A stretch of 64,000 nucleotides of DNA from Lederbergia panacisoli (GCF_024626525.1 NZ_JANJGU010000009.1:1-64000), one strand, 5' to 3'. Shown: positions 33,749 through 42,998, counted from the stretch's first letter. Notes: generated from the sequence alone by a model not told the origin. Program-made: numbers and translations.

Positions 33749-34732
33749 ATGAAGAAGATTAATTTTCTTTATCTTTTTCTATGTTTATGTATTTGTACAT
33801 CCTTAGGGTTGGCAGCCTTTTTTCTATTTGAATCATTTAAATATGAAGCTTCTTTTAATGGGAACGCACCGATTCCGAAATATGATTTTCATTTTGTCTT
33901 AATTGGGCAAGAGAAAGATAATCCATATCATCGTAAAATTTTTGAAGGGGCGGAAGCGGCGGCTAAAGAGAGAAATATATTTATAGAATACGTTGGTCCT
34001 AGGCAGACGAATGTTGAAGAACATATAAAACTAATCGAAATGGCAACTGCCGCTAAGGTGGACGGCATTTTAACGCAAGGACTGACAAATCGAGAGTTTA
34101 AACCAGCCATTGATAACGCAATAAATCGAGGTGTTCCCGTGATTACGTTTGACACGGATCTCGAAGACAGCAAGCGCATATCCTATATTGGTACTGATAA
34201 TTATGAAGCCGGTTACAAGATTGGCGAGGCACTAATAGAGGATACCAATGGACAGGCAGTAGTTGGGATCATTACAGGGCTGCTTTATTCGAATAATCTA
34301 GTTTTACGAGTTCAGGGATTTTTAGATGCGGTTGAAAAAGCGCCTAATATTAAAGTAGTTGCGATTGAAAGTTCAAATATTAGTAAAAGCCAAGCAGCTG
34401 AAAAAGCACATCAAATGTTACGGAAATATCCTGAAATTACCGCTTTTTTTGGTACAAGTGCTTTAGATGGAGCAGGGATTGCCCAAGCAATTAATAAAAT
34501 CAATCCAATTACACCTATTCTTGTTTACGCGTTTGATGATTTGAAAGAAACGCTAGAATTGATTAAAGAGGATAAAATACACGCTACGGTTAAACAAAAT
34601 CAATATGAAATGGGGTATAAAGGTGTTTCCATGTTATATAAGGTGGTTACGGGTGGTCAAATCCCAAAAACATACCATACAACGACAAAAATACTTCGGA
34701 AAAAAGATATTAGGCTGATCGATCATGAGTAA
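33749..34732 (+). CDS. Membrane-anchored sugar-binding sensor protein of a three-component system
   Basis: 327 residues: one N-terminal membrane segment (about 5-27) without a lipobox, then a periplasmic-binding-protein type 1 domain (Peripla_BP_4, ribose/xylose-binder like; VLIGQEKDNPYHRKIFEGA, GILTQGL, VITFDTDLEDSKRISYIGTDN). The stop codon overlaps the histidine kinase start. This arrangement (binding protein, LytS/YesM-type kinase, AraC-type regulator) is known from sugar-sensing systems such as clostridial XylFII-LytS-YesN. It presumably binds an extracellular sugar and signals to the kinase. Confidence 0.8.
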   Translation: MKKINFLYLFLCLCICTSLGLAAFFLFESFKYEASFNGNAPIPKYDFHFVLIGQEKDNPYHRKIFEGAEAAAKERNIFIEYVGPRQTNVEEHIKLIEMATAAKVDGILTQGLTNREFKPAIDNAINRGVPVITFDTDLEDSKRISYIGTDNYEAGYKIGEALIEDTNGQAVVGIITGLLYSNNLVLRVQGFLDAVEKAPNIKVVAIESSNISKSQAAEKAHQMLRKYPEITAFFGTSALDGAGIAQAINKINPITPILVYAFDDLKETLELIKEDKIHATVKQNQYEMGYKGVSMLYKVVTGGQIPKTYHTTTKILRKKDIRLIDHE

Positions 34733-36149
34733 AATGAAAAATAAGCTAATGGTTTTCTTCCTGGCATTATTTCTCCTATTAAATGGGGTCTCTATTTTCC
34801 TATTTCTAAATCATAAACAAACGGTTGCTCAGTATGATCATCTATTAGACCGTTTTTTATTATTGAATGATATTTCCCAAATCTCCCAGAACACATTTGA
34901 TTCGATGAATTCCTTTCTTCTTCATAAAACTCAAGAAGATTTAACGGACTTTTATACATACAGGCGTGAACTTAAAGAAAAGCAGCGGGAACTAAAAAAG
35001 ATGATTATGAATAACAACAATTATATTCCCGTAAAAAATTATGAAGTGATGATTGGAAGTTTAATAGAAGAAACAGATGTGACAATCGGATTGTTTATGA
35101 GCGAACAAATAGAAAGCTATCCTACGAGGCAGGCGGAATCACTGAAGCTATTATCCTTTTTGCAAGACCAAACCCTTCACCTGTTAAACGAAGAGCTGAC
35201 TCAGTTTCAATCGTATTATGTAGAAATGGATTCCAGGAATCAAAATATGGAGTATATGGGTTTTGCGTTATTCTCAGCTATCTTATTTATGGTGCTCCTG
35301 TTTTCACTCTTATTTAGCAATAATATTACGAAGCCAATTCAGCAATTGACGAACGCAGCCCGTGAAATCGCACTTGGAAAACTCGATGGGGAGGAAATAA
35401 TATATCATAAAAAGGATGAAATAGGATTTTTAACGGCTACATTTAACAAAATGAGACGGGACGTTATTGATTTGTTTACACAAATTCAGGAAAAATCAGA
35501 GCAGGATCAGCTGATTAAAGAAATGGAATTAAAAAGCCTGCAGAGTCAAATCAACCCTCACTTTTTATTTAATACATTGAATACAATCGGAAAGCTTGCT
35601 TATATAGAGGGTTCGGAAAAAGTGAATCAATTGATCATGTCACTCTCAAAACTATTGCGTTATAACTTAAGCAAGCTGGAAAAGCCAGTGAAGTTAAAAG
35701 ATGAGCTTCAAACAGTTGAAGACTATATTTTTATACAAAAAACAAGGTTTGGAGAAAGGGTGCATTTTGATGTTCTAGTAGAGGAGGCATGTTTAGGTTT
35801 GGAAATTCCAATATTAACTCTTCAACCTATTGTAGAAAATGCCTTCATCCATGGAATAGAGTCGCTTGAAGGTGGTGGATCCATTGAAATTATCGGATAT
35901 GAAGAAAATAAAGATGTCATCCTTAAAATTATTGATAATGGAGTCGGGATGAGCGAGGAAATTCAGAAGTCTTTTTTGAGCAACACAGAAAAATGGAAGC
36001 AAACTGGGGCAGGCCACTCCACTGGCCTAGGTTTGGAAAACGTCATTCGTAGATTACAACTTTTTTATCATCGCAAAGATTTTTTTACGATTCAGTCTGA
36101 AATAGGAAAAGGGACAATCGTTGAACTGCGATTGCCAAAAGGGGGATGA
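34725..36149 (+). CDS. Sensor histidine kinase, YesM/LytS type
   Basis: 474 residues: membrane segment near 8-28, extracellular helical sensor (about 30-175), second membrane segment (about 178-200), HAMP (about 200-255), His_kinase with phospho-His in QSQINPHFLFNTLN, and HATPase motifs (NAFIHGIE, DNGVGM, GLGLENV). It phosphorylates the AraC-type regulator next to it. Start inside the end of the binding-protein gene; ATG 34734 is an alternative. Confidence 0.87.
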   Translation: MSKMKNKLMVFFLALFLLLNGVSIFLFLNHKQTVAQYDHLLDRFLLLNDISQISQNTFDSMNSFLLHKTQEDLTDFYTYRRELKEKQRELKKMIMNNNNYIPVKNYEVMIGSLIEETDVTIGLFMSEQIESYPTRQAESLKLLSFLQDQTLHLLNEELTQFQSYYVEMDSRNQNMEYMGFALFSAILFMVLLFSLLFSNNITKPIQQLTNAAREIALGKLDGEEIIYHKKDEIGFLTATFNKMRRDVIDLFTQIQEKSEQDQLIKEMELKSLQSQINPHFLFNTLNTIGKLAYIEGSEKVNQLIMSLSKLLRYNLSKLEKPVKLKDELQTVEDYIFIQKTRFGERVHFDVLVEEACLGLEIPILTLQPIVENAFIHGIESLEGGGSIEIIGYEENKDVILKIIDNGVGMSEEIQKSFLSNTEKWKQTGAGHSTGLGLENVIRRLQLFYHRKDFFTIQSEIGKGTIVELRLPKGG

Positions 36150-37711
36150 AAATGTACCGCATCTTACTAGTAGACGATGAAGCAATTGAAAGAATAGCTT
36201 TAAAAAAGATTATTACAGCTTGGAATGATGCAATCATAGAAGAGGCTGAAAATGGGAGAACAGCTATAGTAAAGGCAGCGGAATTTCGCCCCGATATTAT
36301 CTTTATGGATATTAAAATGCCGGGAATCGATGGTATTGAAGCAACGTCAGAAATTAAAAAAATGGATAGCAATGTCAAAGTAATTATGGTGACTGCTTTT
36401 GAAGCATTTGAATATGCTAGGCATGCAGTTCGCCTTGGCGTAAATGATTATTTATTAAAACCGAGCTCAGATCAGGAAATTATTGAAGTTTTAACAAAAG
36501 TTACAAATGAAATTGAAATCGAAAGGCATAATCGAAATGACCAACTGAACTTAAAGGAAAACTATAATAGGGCATTATCAATCATCCAATCACGCGTAAT
36601 TACATCATTAATTGTTGGAAATGATGTAGCGGAAAAAATGAATTTTGCTGAAAATTGGACAAGCGTTTATGAAAAAACAAGTTTTGTCATCGTACTAGAA
36701 TTTGGAGATGAGCTTTCAGGGGATGAAAAGCATAAAATCGCAAATTATATTTCAAACCAATTAAGCATTTCCGAAAATATTTGTTTTGTTGGTGAAATCC
36801 ATTTAAACCAGTTACCCATCCTTATTCAACTATGTAATGGGGGCCATGATGAATCAATCATGAGTCAATCATTGAAAATTGGAAGTTACCTCATTGAAAA
36901 GCTGCAACAAAAGTACGCCCACACTCCAGTAAAAATTGGCATTGGCACAAGTTATGATGTAATAGAAGATTTTGTCCAATCATATCATGAAGCGCTTTTT
37001 GCTTTGGCTAAAACGACTAGATCTTTCACGTGTACATATTATAATCACCTGCTTTCAGGCAATGAATCTATTGATCAGTTATTCGAGAGAGAAAAAACAT
37101 TGCTTGAACATATTGTTTTCGGGAAATTGGATGAAACTAGGAACTCTTTTCGAAAATACTTTGATGAACTTATCATCATGTCTGGTGGAGATCTTGAACG
37201 AATAAAAGAAAAGATAAATGAATTTTTTGTGCTATTAAATCGCCAAATGCATGAAAGGAAAGTGGAAGTTATCTTCCATACAAAATACAGTGATGTTAAA
37301 TCTATGTACCGGTTGCAAGAACTTGTACTCGATGAAATCATGAAGACGACTAGAGAAGTTCAAACGAATCATTCAACTGATAATGATTTGATCTCTAAGG
37401 CAAAAAGCCATATTAACGAGCACTATGAGAAATCCATCACTCTAGAAGATGTAGCAGAGATTGTCCAGTTTAGCCCCCATTATTTTAGTAAACTTTTTAA
37501 GGAACAGTGTGGGCTCTCCTATATAGATTATTTAACAGAAGTTCGTGTCAACCATGCGAAAGAGCTAATGAAACTTCCAGAAAAAAGTTTGAAAGAGATT
37601 TGTTTTCAAGTCGGATATAAGGATCCCAATTATTTTAGCCGTGTATTCAAACGTGTTACAGGCTTTTCACCTTCAGAATATCGGAGTAGTCAATTGAAGA
37701 TTGGATTATAA
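36146..37711 (+). CDS. Response regulator with AraC-type DNA-binding domain, YesN type
   Basis: 521 residues: receiver domain (acidic LLVDDE, phospho-Asp 55 in FMDIKMPG, Lys in LLKPSS), a long middle domain and a C-terminal double helix-turn-helix AraC domain (ITLEDVAEIVQFSPHYFSKLFKEQ, KEICFQVGYKDPNYFSRVFK). Likely activator of the sugar importer genes 370 nt downstream, whose promoter has a perfect -10 but no -35. Overlaps the kinase gene by 4 nt. Confidence 0.87.
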   Translation: MKMYRILLVDDEAIERIALKKIITAWNDAIIEEAENGRTAIVKAAEFRPDIIFMDIKMPGIDGIEATSEIKKMDSNVKVIMVTAFEAFEYARHAVRLGVNDYLLKPSSDQEIIEVLTKVTNEIEIERHNRNDQLNLKENYNRALSIIQSRVITSLIVGNDVAEKMNFAENWTSVYEKTSFVIVLEFGDELSGDEKHKIANYISNQLSISENICFVGEIHLNQLPILIQLCNGGHDESIMSQSLKIGSYLIEKLQQKYAHTPVKIGIGTSYDVIEDFVQSYHEALFALAKTTRSFTCTYYNHLLSGNESIDQLFEREKTLLEHIVFGKLDETRNSFRKYFDELIIMSGGDLERIKEKINEFFVLLNRQMHERKVEVIFHTKYSDVKSMYRLQELVLDEIMKTTREVQTNHSTDNDLISKAKSHINEHYEKSITLEDVAEIVQFSPHYFSKLFKEQCGLSYIDYLTEVRVNHAKELMKLPEKSLKEICFQVGYKDPNYFSRVFKRVTGFSPSEYRSSQLKIGL

Positions 37712-37804
37712 AGCTCTTTTCCGCCATTTGTTGCTATCTAATGTAATCTAAAAAACGAGAAATAAATCTTATCCGTGGACTGATATTAAATTGGGAAAAG
37801 AGCT
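37712..37804. repeat. 11-bp inverted repeats flanking 71 nt
   Basis: AGCTCTTTTCC at 37712-37722 and its exact inverse GGAAAAGAGCT at 37794-37804. It starts right after the response-regulator stop codon. There is no T-run and no ORF between the arms. Confidence 0.55.
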
Positions 37805-37840
37805 ACCAGCTTAATAAAACCGCTAAACTTCCTTATTAGG

Positions 37841-37896
37841 CGTAAAAGCCGGCTCTTGGGCTTTTACAACAACAAACTTTAAGGAAATAGCCATTA
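37841..37896. repeat. Dispersed repeat, copy 3
   Basis: CGTAAAAGCC pairs with GGGCTTTTAC around the CGGCTCT segment, then AACAACAAACTTTAAGGAAA. Best-preserved copy of the element seen at 4001 and 13701. Confidence 0.75.
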
Positions 37897-38033
37897 TAAA
37901 AAAGTGCTACTCAACATAAAAAAATGAAGGTGTATGTATCGGAAAGGACTTTCTCCTGAGAAAAACACAAAGATGTTAAGGAAGAAGTAAAATCGTACAG
38001 CAATTACATCGAAGTATCATAGTTTTAAAGTTA

Positions 38034-38055
38034 TATAATATTGTTAGCGTTTTCA
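38034..38055 (+). promoter_or_regulatory. Promoter -10 and CcpA (cre) site of the sugar importer
   Basis: Perfect TATAAT at 38034-38039 with no recognisable -35, as expected for an activator-dependent promoter. TGTTAGCGTTTTCA at 38042-38055 fits the cre consensus TGWNANCGNTNWCA at every fixed position and covers the transcription start, so glucose repression by CcpA is likely. Confidence 0.75.
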
Positions 38056-38077
38056 ATTAGTGTAAGGGGGAGTAAAT

Positions 38078-39397
38078 TTGAAGAAAAAGTGGTTTCTTGC
38101 GTTACTGATAACTGCATTTATGATCGTGCTTGCTGCATGTGGCGGAGACGAAGCTGCAAATGATCCTGTGGAACCAGCCGAAAATTATGACCCTCCAGCA
38201 GAAAAACCAGCTGATACAGAAGATGAAAAAGCATCATTAGAAATTTTTAGTTGGTGGACGGGTGCGGGTGAGGAAGAAGGACTGCTCGCTCTAATTGATG
38301 TTTTTAATCAAAAACACCCGGAAATTGAGGTCATTAATGCTGCGGTTGCCGGTGGTGCCGGGACAAATGCTAAGGCCGTACTAGTGAGCCGCATGCAAGG
38401 CGGGGATCCGCCATCCACATTCCAAGTTCATGGTGGAGCGGAGTTGAATGAGAGTTGGGTTGCAGCTGGAAAAATGACACCTTTGAATGATTTCTTTGAT
38501 GCGGAAAAATTAAATGATAAGTTCCCTCAAGAACTAATCGACTTAGTTAGTAAAGATGGTCAAATTTATTCTGTTCCCGTCAACATTCATCGCGGAAATG
38601 TTCTTTGGTATAACCAAAAAGTGTTTGATGAATTAAACTTGAAAGCACCTACTACCTTTGATGAATTTTTCAAAGTAGCCGATACATTAAAGGAAAATGG
38701 CATCACCCCATTAGCGCTTGGTGATAAAGAAGCTTGGTCGGCTACCCATTTATATGAAAGTGTTTTGTTAGGTCATTTAGGAGCTGCTGAATATGGCAAA
38801 CTTTGGACTGGCGATCTAGCCTTTGATGATGCAAAGGTTAAAGAAGCAACTGAAATTTTTGCCAAAATGCTTGAGTATGTAAATGAAGACCATAGTGCTC
38901 GAAACTGGCAAGATGCTGCTCAACTCGTTGCTGACGGCGAAGCGGCAATGAACGTAATGGGTGACTGGGCGAAAGGGTATTTTGACGGTCGTGGCTTAAA
39001 AGTTGGAACTGATTATGGATGGGCTCCAACACCAAATAGTGGTGGAATGTTTGTAGTTATAACAGATACTTTTGGGTTGCCAAATGAAATTGATAATCCA
39101 GAGACAGTGAAAGAATTCCTAGCTGTTTTGGCATCAGTTGAAGGTCAGGATGCCTTTAATCCGAAAAAAGGTTCTATCCCTGCACGGGTGGATGCAGATG
39201 TAGAAAAATATGATGAATACGGAAAGGCAGCGATGGAGGATTTTAAAACGAATGACTTAGGACCAAGCCTTGCCCACGGTTCTGCTGCAAATGAAGGATT
39301 TGTAACAAAAGTGAATGATGCGATGGTCATGTTTGTGACGCAAAAGAATGTTGATCATTTTATTGAACAATTAGTCGCTGCAGCACAAGAACTTTAA
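38078..39397 (+). CDS. Glucose/mannose-type ABC sugar-binding lipoprotein
   Basis: 439 residues: lipobox LAAC (Cys 21), acidic linker, then a family 1 solute-binding domain. The blocks SWWTGAGEEEGLLAL, AGGAGTNAKAVL, PVNIHRGNVLWYN and MGDWAKGYFDGRG resemble the GtsA/glucose-mannose binding proteins of Thermus and pseudomonads. TTG start with AAGGGGG. It captures the sugar outside the membrane. It lies downstream of the three-component system that probably induces it and is followed by a terminator-like attenuator. Confidence 0.87.
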   Translation: MKKKWFLALLITAFMIVLAACGGDEAANDPVEPAENYDPPAEKPADTEDEKASLEIFSWWTGAGEEEGLLALIDVFNQKHPEIEVINAAVAGGAGTNAKAVLVSRMQGGDPPSTFQVHGGAELNESWVAAGKMTPLNDFFDAEKLNDKFPQELIDLVSKDGQIYSVPVNIHRGNVLWYNQKVFDELNLKAPTTFDEFFKVADTLKENGITPLALGDKEAWSATHLYESVLLGHLGAAEYGKLWTGDLAFDDAKVKEATEIFAKMLEYVNEDHSARNWQDAAQLVADGEAAMNVMGDWAKGYFDGRGLKVGTDYGWAPTPNSGGMFVVITDTFGLPNEIDNPETVKEFLAVLASVEGQDAFNPKKGSIPARVDADVEKYDEYGKAAMEDFKTNDLGPSLAHGSAANEGFVTKVNDAMVMFVTQKNVDHFIEQLVAAAQEL

Positions 39398-39407
39398 AGT
39401 CTAACAA

Positions 39408-39437
39408 GAAGGGAAGATCACTCTTCCCTTCCTTTCT
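39408..39437 (+). terminator. Attenuator between sugar-binding protein and permeases
   Basis: 10-bp stem GAAGGGAAGA / TCTTCCCTTC with loop TCAC, then CTTTCT. Should give excess binding protein over permease. Confidence 0.7.
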
Positions 39438-39459
39438 ATTAGTAAGGGAGATGATCGCG

Positions 39460-40431
39460 ATGAATGTCAATAAAGAGATCAGTACGGACATATCCATTCC
39501 AGTAAGAAGATCGGCGAGGAAAAAAATAACAACAGATCGTGTTTTATCTTTATTGTTTATTTTGCCATCGATCATTTTAATCGCGATTTTTGTCTACGGG
39601 TTTATTGGGTGGAGTGGATATGTTTCGTTAAGCAACTGGAATTCAATCGTAAAGGATCTTTCATTTGCAGGATTTAAAAATTACGCTTATTTGTTTGATC
39701 AATTTAGGTTTCAGTCCGATTTACGGAATACGTTTTTCTTTACGATTCTCTTTATTGGAGCGGTAATAGTTCTTGGGCAACTCCTAGCTATTTTAATCGA
39801 TCAAAATATTAAAGGTGAATCTTTATTTCGCAACATTTTCTTCTTTCCAATGTCCTTATCCTTTATCGTAACGGGTGTTGTATGGCAATGGTTATTGAAT
39901 CCAACAACAGGAGTCAATATATTTTTACAAAAATTTGGCATAAAGCCAATGTGGTATGTGGATACAACGATTATCCCAGCATGGAAATGGGGACATATTG
40001 AATTCGGTATACCTGTAGCGATTATCGCACTTGTAATTGCTGCCACTTGGCAATTGACGGGCTTTGCTTTGGCAATGTATTTGGCGGGACTTAGAGCGAT
40101 ACCTGACGATATAAAAGAAGCGGCCCGGGTTGACGGAGCGACAGAATTTCAGTTATATCGAAAAGTAATTTTCCCATTATTAGCACCAATTACCGTCAGC
40201 GTTATCATTATAATGGCACATATTTCATTGAAAATATTTGACTTAGTGTACGCCATGACTGGCTCCGGTGCAGGTTTTGTAACGGATGTTCCCGGGACGT
40301 TTATGTTTGAAACGACGTTTAGAGGAAATTATTATGCGAATGGATCGGCAATATCGATTATTATGCTATTATCCGTAGCCATTTTCATCGTTCCATATTT
40401 AATTAAGAACCGAAGAGGTGATATGTCATGA
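39460..40431 (+). CDS. Sugar ABC transporter permease 1 (MalF/GtsB type)
   Basis: 323 residues, six membrane segments, EAA motif in KEAARVDGATEFQLYRKVIFPLLAP. ATG 39460 chosen for its spacing to AAGGGAG; the ATG at 39451 abuts the ribosome site. Works with the next permease and the binding protein; no ATPase is encoded nearby. Confidence 0.88.
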   Translation: MNVNKEISTDISIPVRRSARKKITTDRVLSLLFILPSIILIAIFVYGFIGWSGYVSLSNWNSIVKDLSFAGFKNYAYLFDQFRFQSDLRNTFFFTILFIGAVIVLGQLLAILIDQNIKGESLFRNIFFFPMSLSFIVTGVVWQWLLNPTTGVNIFLQKFGIKPMWYVDTTIIPAWKWGHIEFGIPVAIIALVIAATWQLTGFALAMYLAGLRAIPDDIKEAARVDGATEFQLYRKVIFPLLAPITVSVIIIMAHISLKIFDLVYAMTGSGAGFVTDVPGTFMFETTFRGNYYANGSAISIIMLLSVAIFIVPYLIKNRRGDMS

Positions 40432-41252
40432 CGGCAAAGCGAATAGGACTTCGGACGATTCTTTATCTTTTGCTAATCTTATTTAGCTTGTTTTACATTA
40501 TGCCGCTTTACGTCATGATCATCACGAGTTTAAAGCCATTCGCTGAAGTGTCATTAGCTACGATGTGGAAGTTTCCTTCCGCACTAGATTTTTCAAGCTA
40601 TCGTTTTGCTTTTAATAAATTGGCGCCAAACTTAATAAATAGCTTTTATCTCGTTATTCCTGCGACAATATTAGCCGCGATGATTGGATCGATGAATGGA
40701 TATGTGTTATCAAAATGGAGATTTAAAGGATCTGAATGGGTGTTTACCGCTTTATTATTCGGTATGTTTATACCGTATCAAAGCATTCTGATACCACTTA
40801 TTGAATTTTTGCGAAATATTGGACTGTATAATAGTATTCCAGGTTTAGTATTTGTCCACGTCGTATATGGGATTCCTGTTACAACACTAATGTTTCGAAA
40901 CTTTTATGCTAACATTCCGATGGATTTAATAGAATCTGCAAAAATGGATGGTGCAGGCTTTTTACGCATTTACTGGAATATTATGATGCCACTATCAATC
41001 TCTGGATTTGTAGTCGTGGGAATTTGGCAGTTTACAAATATATGGAATGAGTTTTTATTCGCGGTCACCATTACAACAAATAAACAGCAGCCAGTTATGG
41101 TAGCACTGCAAAACTTATCAGGAAGTCAAATTGTAGAATGGAATGTGCAGATGGCCGGCGCGCTCCTCGCGGCATTGCCAACTTTACTCGTCTATATTAT
41201 ATTAGGGAAATATTTTGTAAGGGGATTACTGGCGGGATCGGTAAAAGGATAA
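40428..41252 (+). CDS. Sugar ABC transporter permease 2 (MalG/GtsC type)
   Basis: 274 residues, six membrane segments, EAA motif ESAKMDGAGFLRIYWNIMMPLS and the usual C-terminus FVRGLLAGSVKG. Starts in the stop codon of permease 1. The C-terminal partner of the hetero-dimeric channel; a shared MsmX-like ATPase is presumed. Confidence 0.88.
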   Translation: MTAKRIGLRTILYLLLILFSLFYIMPLYVMIITSLKPFAEVSLATMWKFPSALDFSSYRFAFNKLAPNLINSFYLVIPATILAAMIGSMNGYVLSKWRFKGSEWVFTALLFGMFIPYQSILIPLIEFLRNIGLYNSIPGLVFVHVVYGIPVTTLMFRNFYANIPMDLIESAKMDGAGFLRIYWNIMMPLSISGFVVVGIWQFTNIWNEFLFAVTITTNKQQPVMVALQNLSGSQIVEWNVQMAGALLAALPTLLVYIILGKYFVRGLLAGSVKG

Positions 41253-41323
41253 AGCTAGAAGAAAATTAGAATTGCAATATTAGTGGTGGAAAAATAAAAA
41301 CAATTCGATTATGGAAGTAAGAA

Positions 41324-41575
41324 ATTATTCTCGCTTCACGTTCAATCGGGACTGAGCTGATTCAAAAACAGAAGTTGAGTCTCGATTCGCGTCCGATCAA
41401 GACTGAAATCATAGAAAAACGGAAATTGAGTCTCGAATCGCGTTCGATCGAGACTGAAATCACAGAAAAGAAGAAATTGAGTCCCGAATCACGTCCAATC
41501 GAGACTGAAATCATAGAAAAACGGAAATTCAGTCTCGATATTCATCCGATCAAGACTGAATTTCCTCATTAATCG
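41324..41575. repeat. Tandem array, five copies of a 51-bp unit
   Basis: Units start at about 41324, 41375, 41426, 41477 and 41528, exactly 51 bp apart. Each contains an imperfect palindrome with arms AGTCTCGA and TCGAGACT (or close variants) around about 10 nt, and an A-rich linker. It fills the gap between the convergent sugar permease and fnr genes. Confidence 0.92.
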
Positions 41576-42258
41576 ATCTTACATATTTCAATCGGGCATA
41601 TTTCGCAATGATTTTCTTCCTTTAAATAATCAAGGTCATGAATAATTAATTTGCCATCTTTCATTGACAGTTTCCCATCTTTTTTCAAGCTGCCTAGCAT
41701 CCGATTGACGACTTCGCGACTCATGCCACAAAAGTTTGCAAGCTCTTGATTGGTAAGTGACAAATCGATGAGAATGCCATCTTCCTGATCTATTCCATAA
41801 CTGTTCGTCAGGCGGATCAAAGTTGAATATAAGGCTCCTTTTTTTCCATGTAAAATGAGATCGCGGAATTTTGATTGCATTTTTTTATGGTGAAGGCTCA
41901 TCATTTTCATAAATTCGACATTCAAGCTAGGTTTAAGAAGAAGGTTCTCCTCGAGATCCTCTTTTTTTATTTTAGCGCATGTGCTGTCTTCAATTGCTCT
42001 AGCATGAACGGTGTATGGCGCGGGATCGGAGTATAGAGAAATCTCATATATAAAATCACCCTTGCTATATATCTGAAACGCAATCTCACGACCGTCCGGC
42101 GTTACTTTACCAATTCGAACCTTACCCGAACGGATAAAGTAAATCCCATCGGCCAGATCTCCTTCTTGAAATAAGTATGCATCTTTTTTCAATTCAATTT
42201 CACTATGAACTATCGTGAGCAGACCTTCTAAATTGGAGGATTCAATCTTTCCATTCAT
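41569..42258 (-). CDS. fnr: Oxygen-responsive regulator Fnr (Bacillus type)
   Basis: 229 residues: cyclic-nucleotide-binding-like N-terminal domain, dimerisation helix, C-terminal helix-turn-helix (LTNQELANFCGMSREVVNRMLGSL) and a C-terminal cysteine motif HCEICPIEICKID. Spacing C218-x2-C221-x4-C226 matches the [4Fe-4S] ligands of B. subtilis Fnr, and LHGKKGALYSTLIRL and the end of the protein are nearly identical to it. With the cluster intact (no oxygen) it binds TGTGA-N6-TCACA. ATG 42258 chosen for AAGGGTG ahead; it overlaps closely with the VOC gene end. Confidence 0.92.
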   Translation of the reverse strand: MNGKIESSNLEGLLTIVHSEIELKKDAYLFQEGDLADGIYFIRSGKVRIGKVTPDGREIAFQIYSKGDFIYEISLYSDPAPYTVHARAIEDSTCAKIKKEDLEENLLLKPSLNVEFMKMMSLHHKKMQSKFRDLILHGKKGALYSTLIRLTNSYGIDQEDGILIDLSLTNQELANFCGMSREVVNRMLGSLKKDGKLSMKDGKLIIHDLDYLKEENHCEICPIEICKID

Positions 42259-42268
42259 ATGATCACCC

Positions 42269-42928
42269 TTATTCATTAAAGAAAGAGATTTCCCCTTCTT
42301 CGTTTATATTTATTTTACGGCCATCCTCTAACGTAATCTCAAGAGGATGTGTTTCGCTCTTTGTTTTGGAAAAGTACCATCTTCTACCTGGTGGTACGAG
42401 GACAATAAAGGTGTCGCCCTTCCCAAGAAAATTCAATTCATCGGCTATAACATTCGTACTTCCAAACAGTGGGATGCCAAAATCTTGAATATCTTCTCCA
42501 ACGCTTGCTACATTAGGAGTCGTAATACTGATTTCACTAATGTTAAGGAAAGAAGCCACCGATAAATCGCCGAACAAATCCCTTTTTCTACGTCCAATTA
42601 ATTCAATAATATTCCCTGCTGGATCTTCAAAATACATGGAATCCGCATCAAAACTACGAAAATACACTTCATCCCTGCCATTTTCCCGATTTAAGGAAAG
42701 TCTATTTTGCATCCAGTCTTTCATCATGGAAAACTGATTGCCGGGTATGTTGATCGCGAAATGATAAAATGCCTTTCGCTCTGATTGTATAAATGTAATG
42801 GTTGATTCACCTATCTGAACAGTGAACCGATCATTTGCTGCTTCTGTAATGTTAAGATTCATGATGTTTCCATAAAATCGCTTTAATGATTTTATCTTAT
42901 CGGTATAAAACGAAACGGATTTGAACAT
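42269..42928 (-). CDS. VOC-superfamily protein (glyoxalase/dioxygenase fold)
   Basis: 219 residues with two VOC-type modules; DSMYFEDPAGNIIELIGRR is the typical VOC strand with a potential metal Glu, and the first module begins VSFYTDKIKSLKRFYGNIM. Possible activities are glyoxalase, ring-cleavage dioxygenase or a drug-binding protein; none can be chosen. It precedes fnr by less than 12 nt, so the two are co-transcribed. Confidence 0.7.
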   Translation of the reverse strand: MFKSVSFYTDKIKSLKRFYGNIMNLNITEAANDRFTVQIGESTITFIQSERKAFYHFAINIPGNQFSMMKDWMQNRLSLNRENGRDEVYFRSFDADSMYFEDPAGNIIELIGRRKRDLFGDLSVASFLNISEISITTPNVASVGEDIQDFGIPLFGSTNVIADELNFLGKGDTFIVLVPPGRRWYFSKTKSETHPLEITLEDGRKININEEGEISFFNE

Positions 42929-42976
42929 AACATCACCTACGAACTTTTTCTTCTATTATAACATTAATCTTTGGAA

Positions 42977-42998
42977 CGAGATGACAAATGTCACCTCG
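42977..42998. promoter_or_regulatory. 22-bp near-perfect palindrome between VOC-fnr and yvfR
   Basis: Arms CGAG-A-TGACA and TGTCA-C-CTCG around AA, one mismatched pair. It is in the divergent promoter region. It is not a standard Fnr box. A regulator's operator is the simplest reading. Confidence 0.5.

Noticed and set aside
41375-41572. 65-codon ORF with 17-residue repeats
   Set aside because: It exists only because the 51-bp repeat is a multiple of three; no ribosome site and palindromic DNA explains the sequence.
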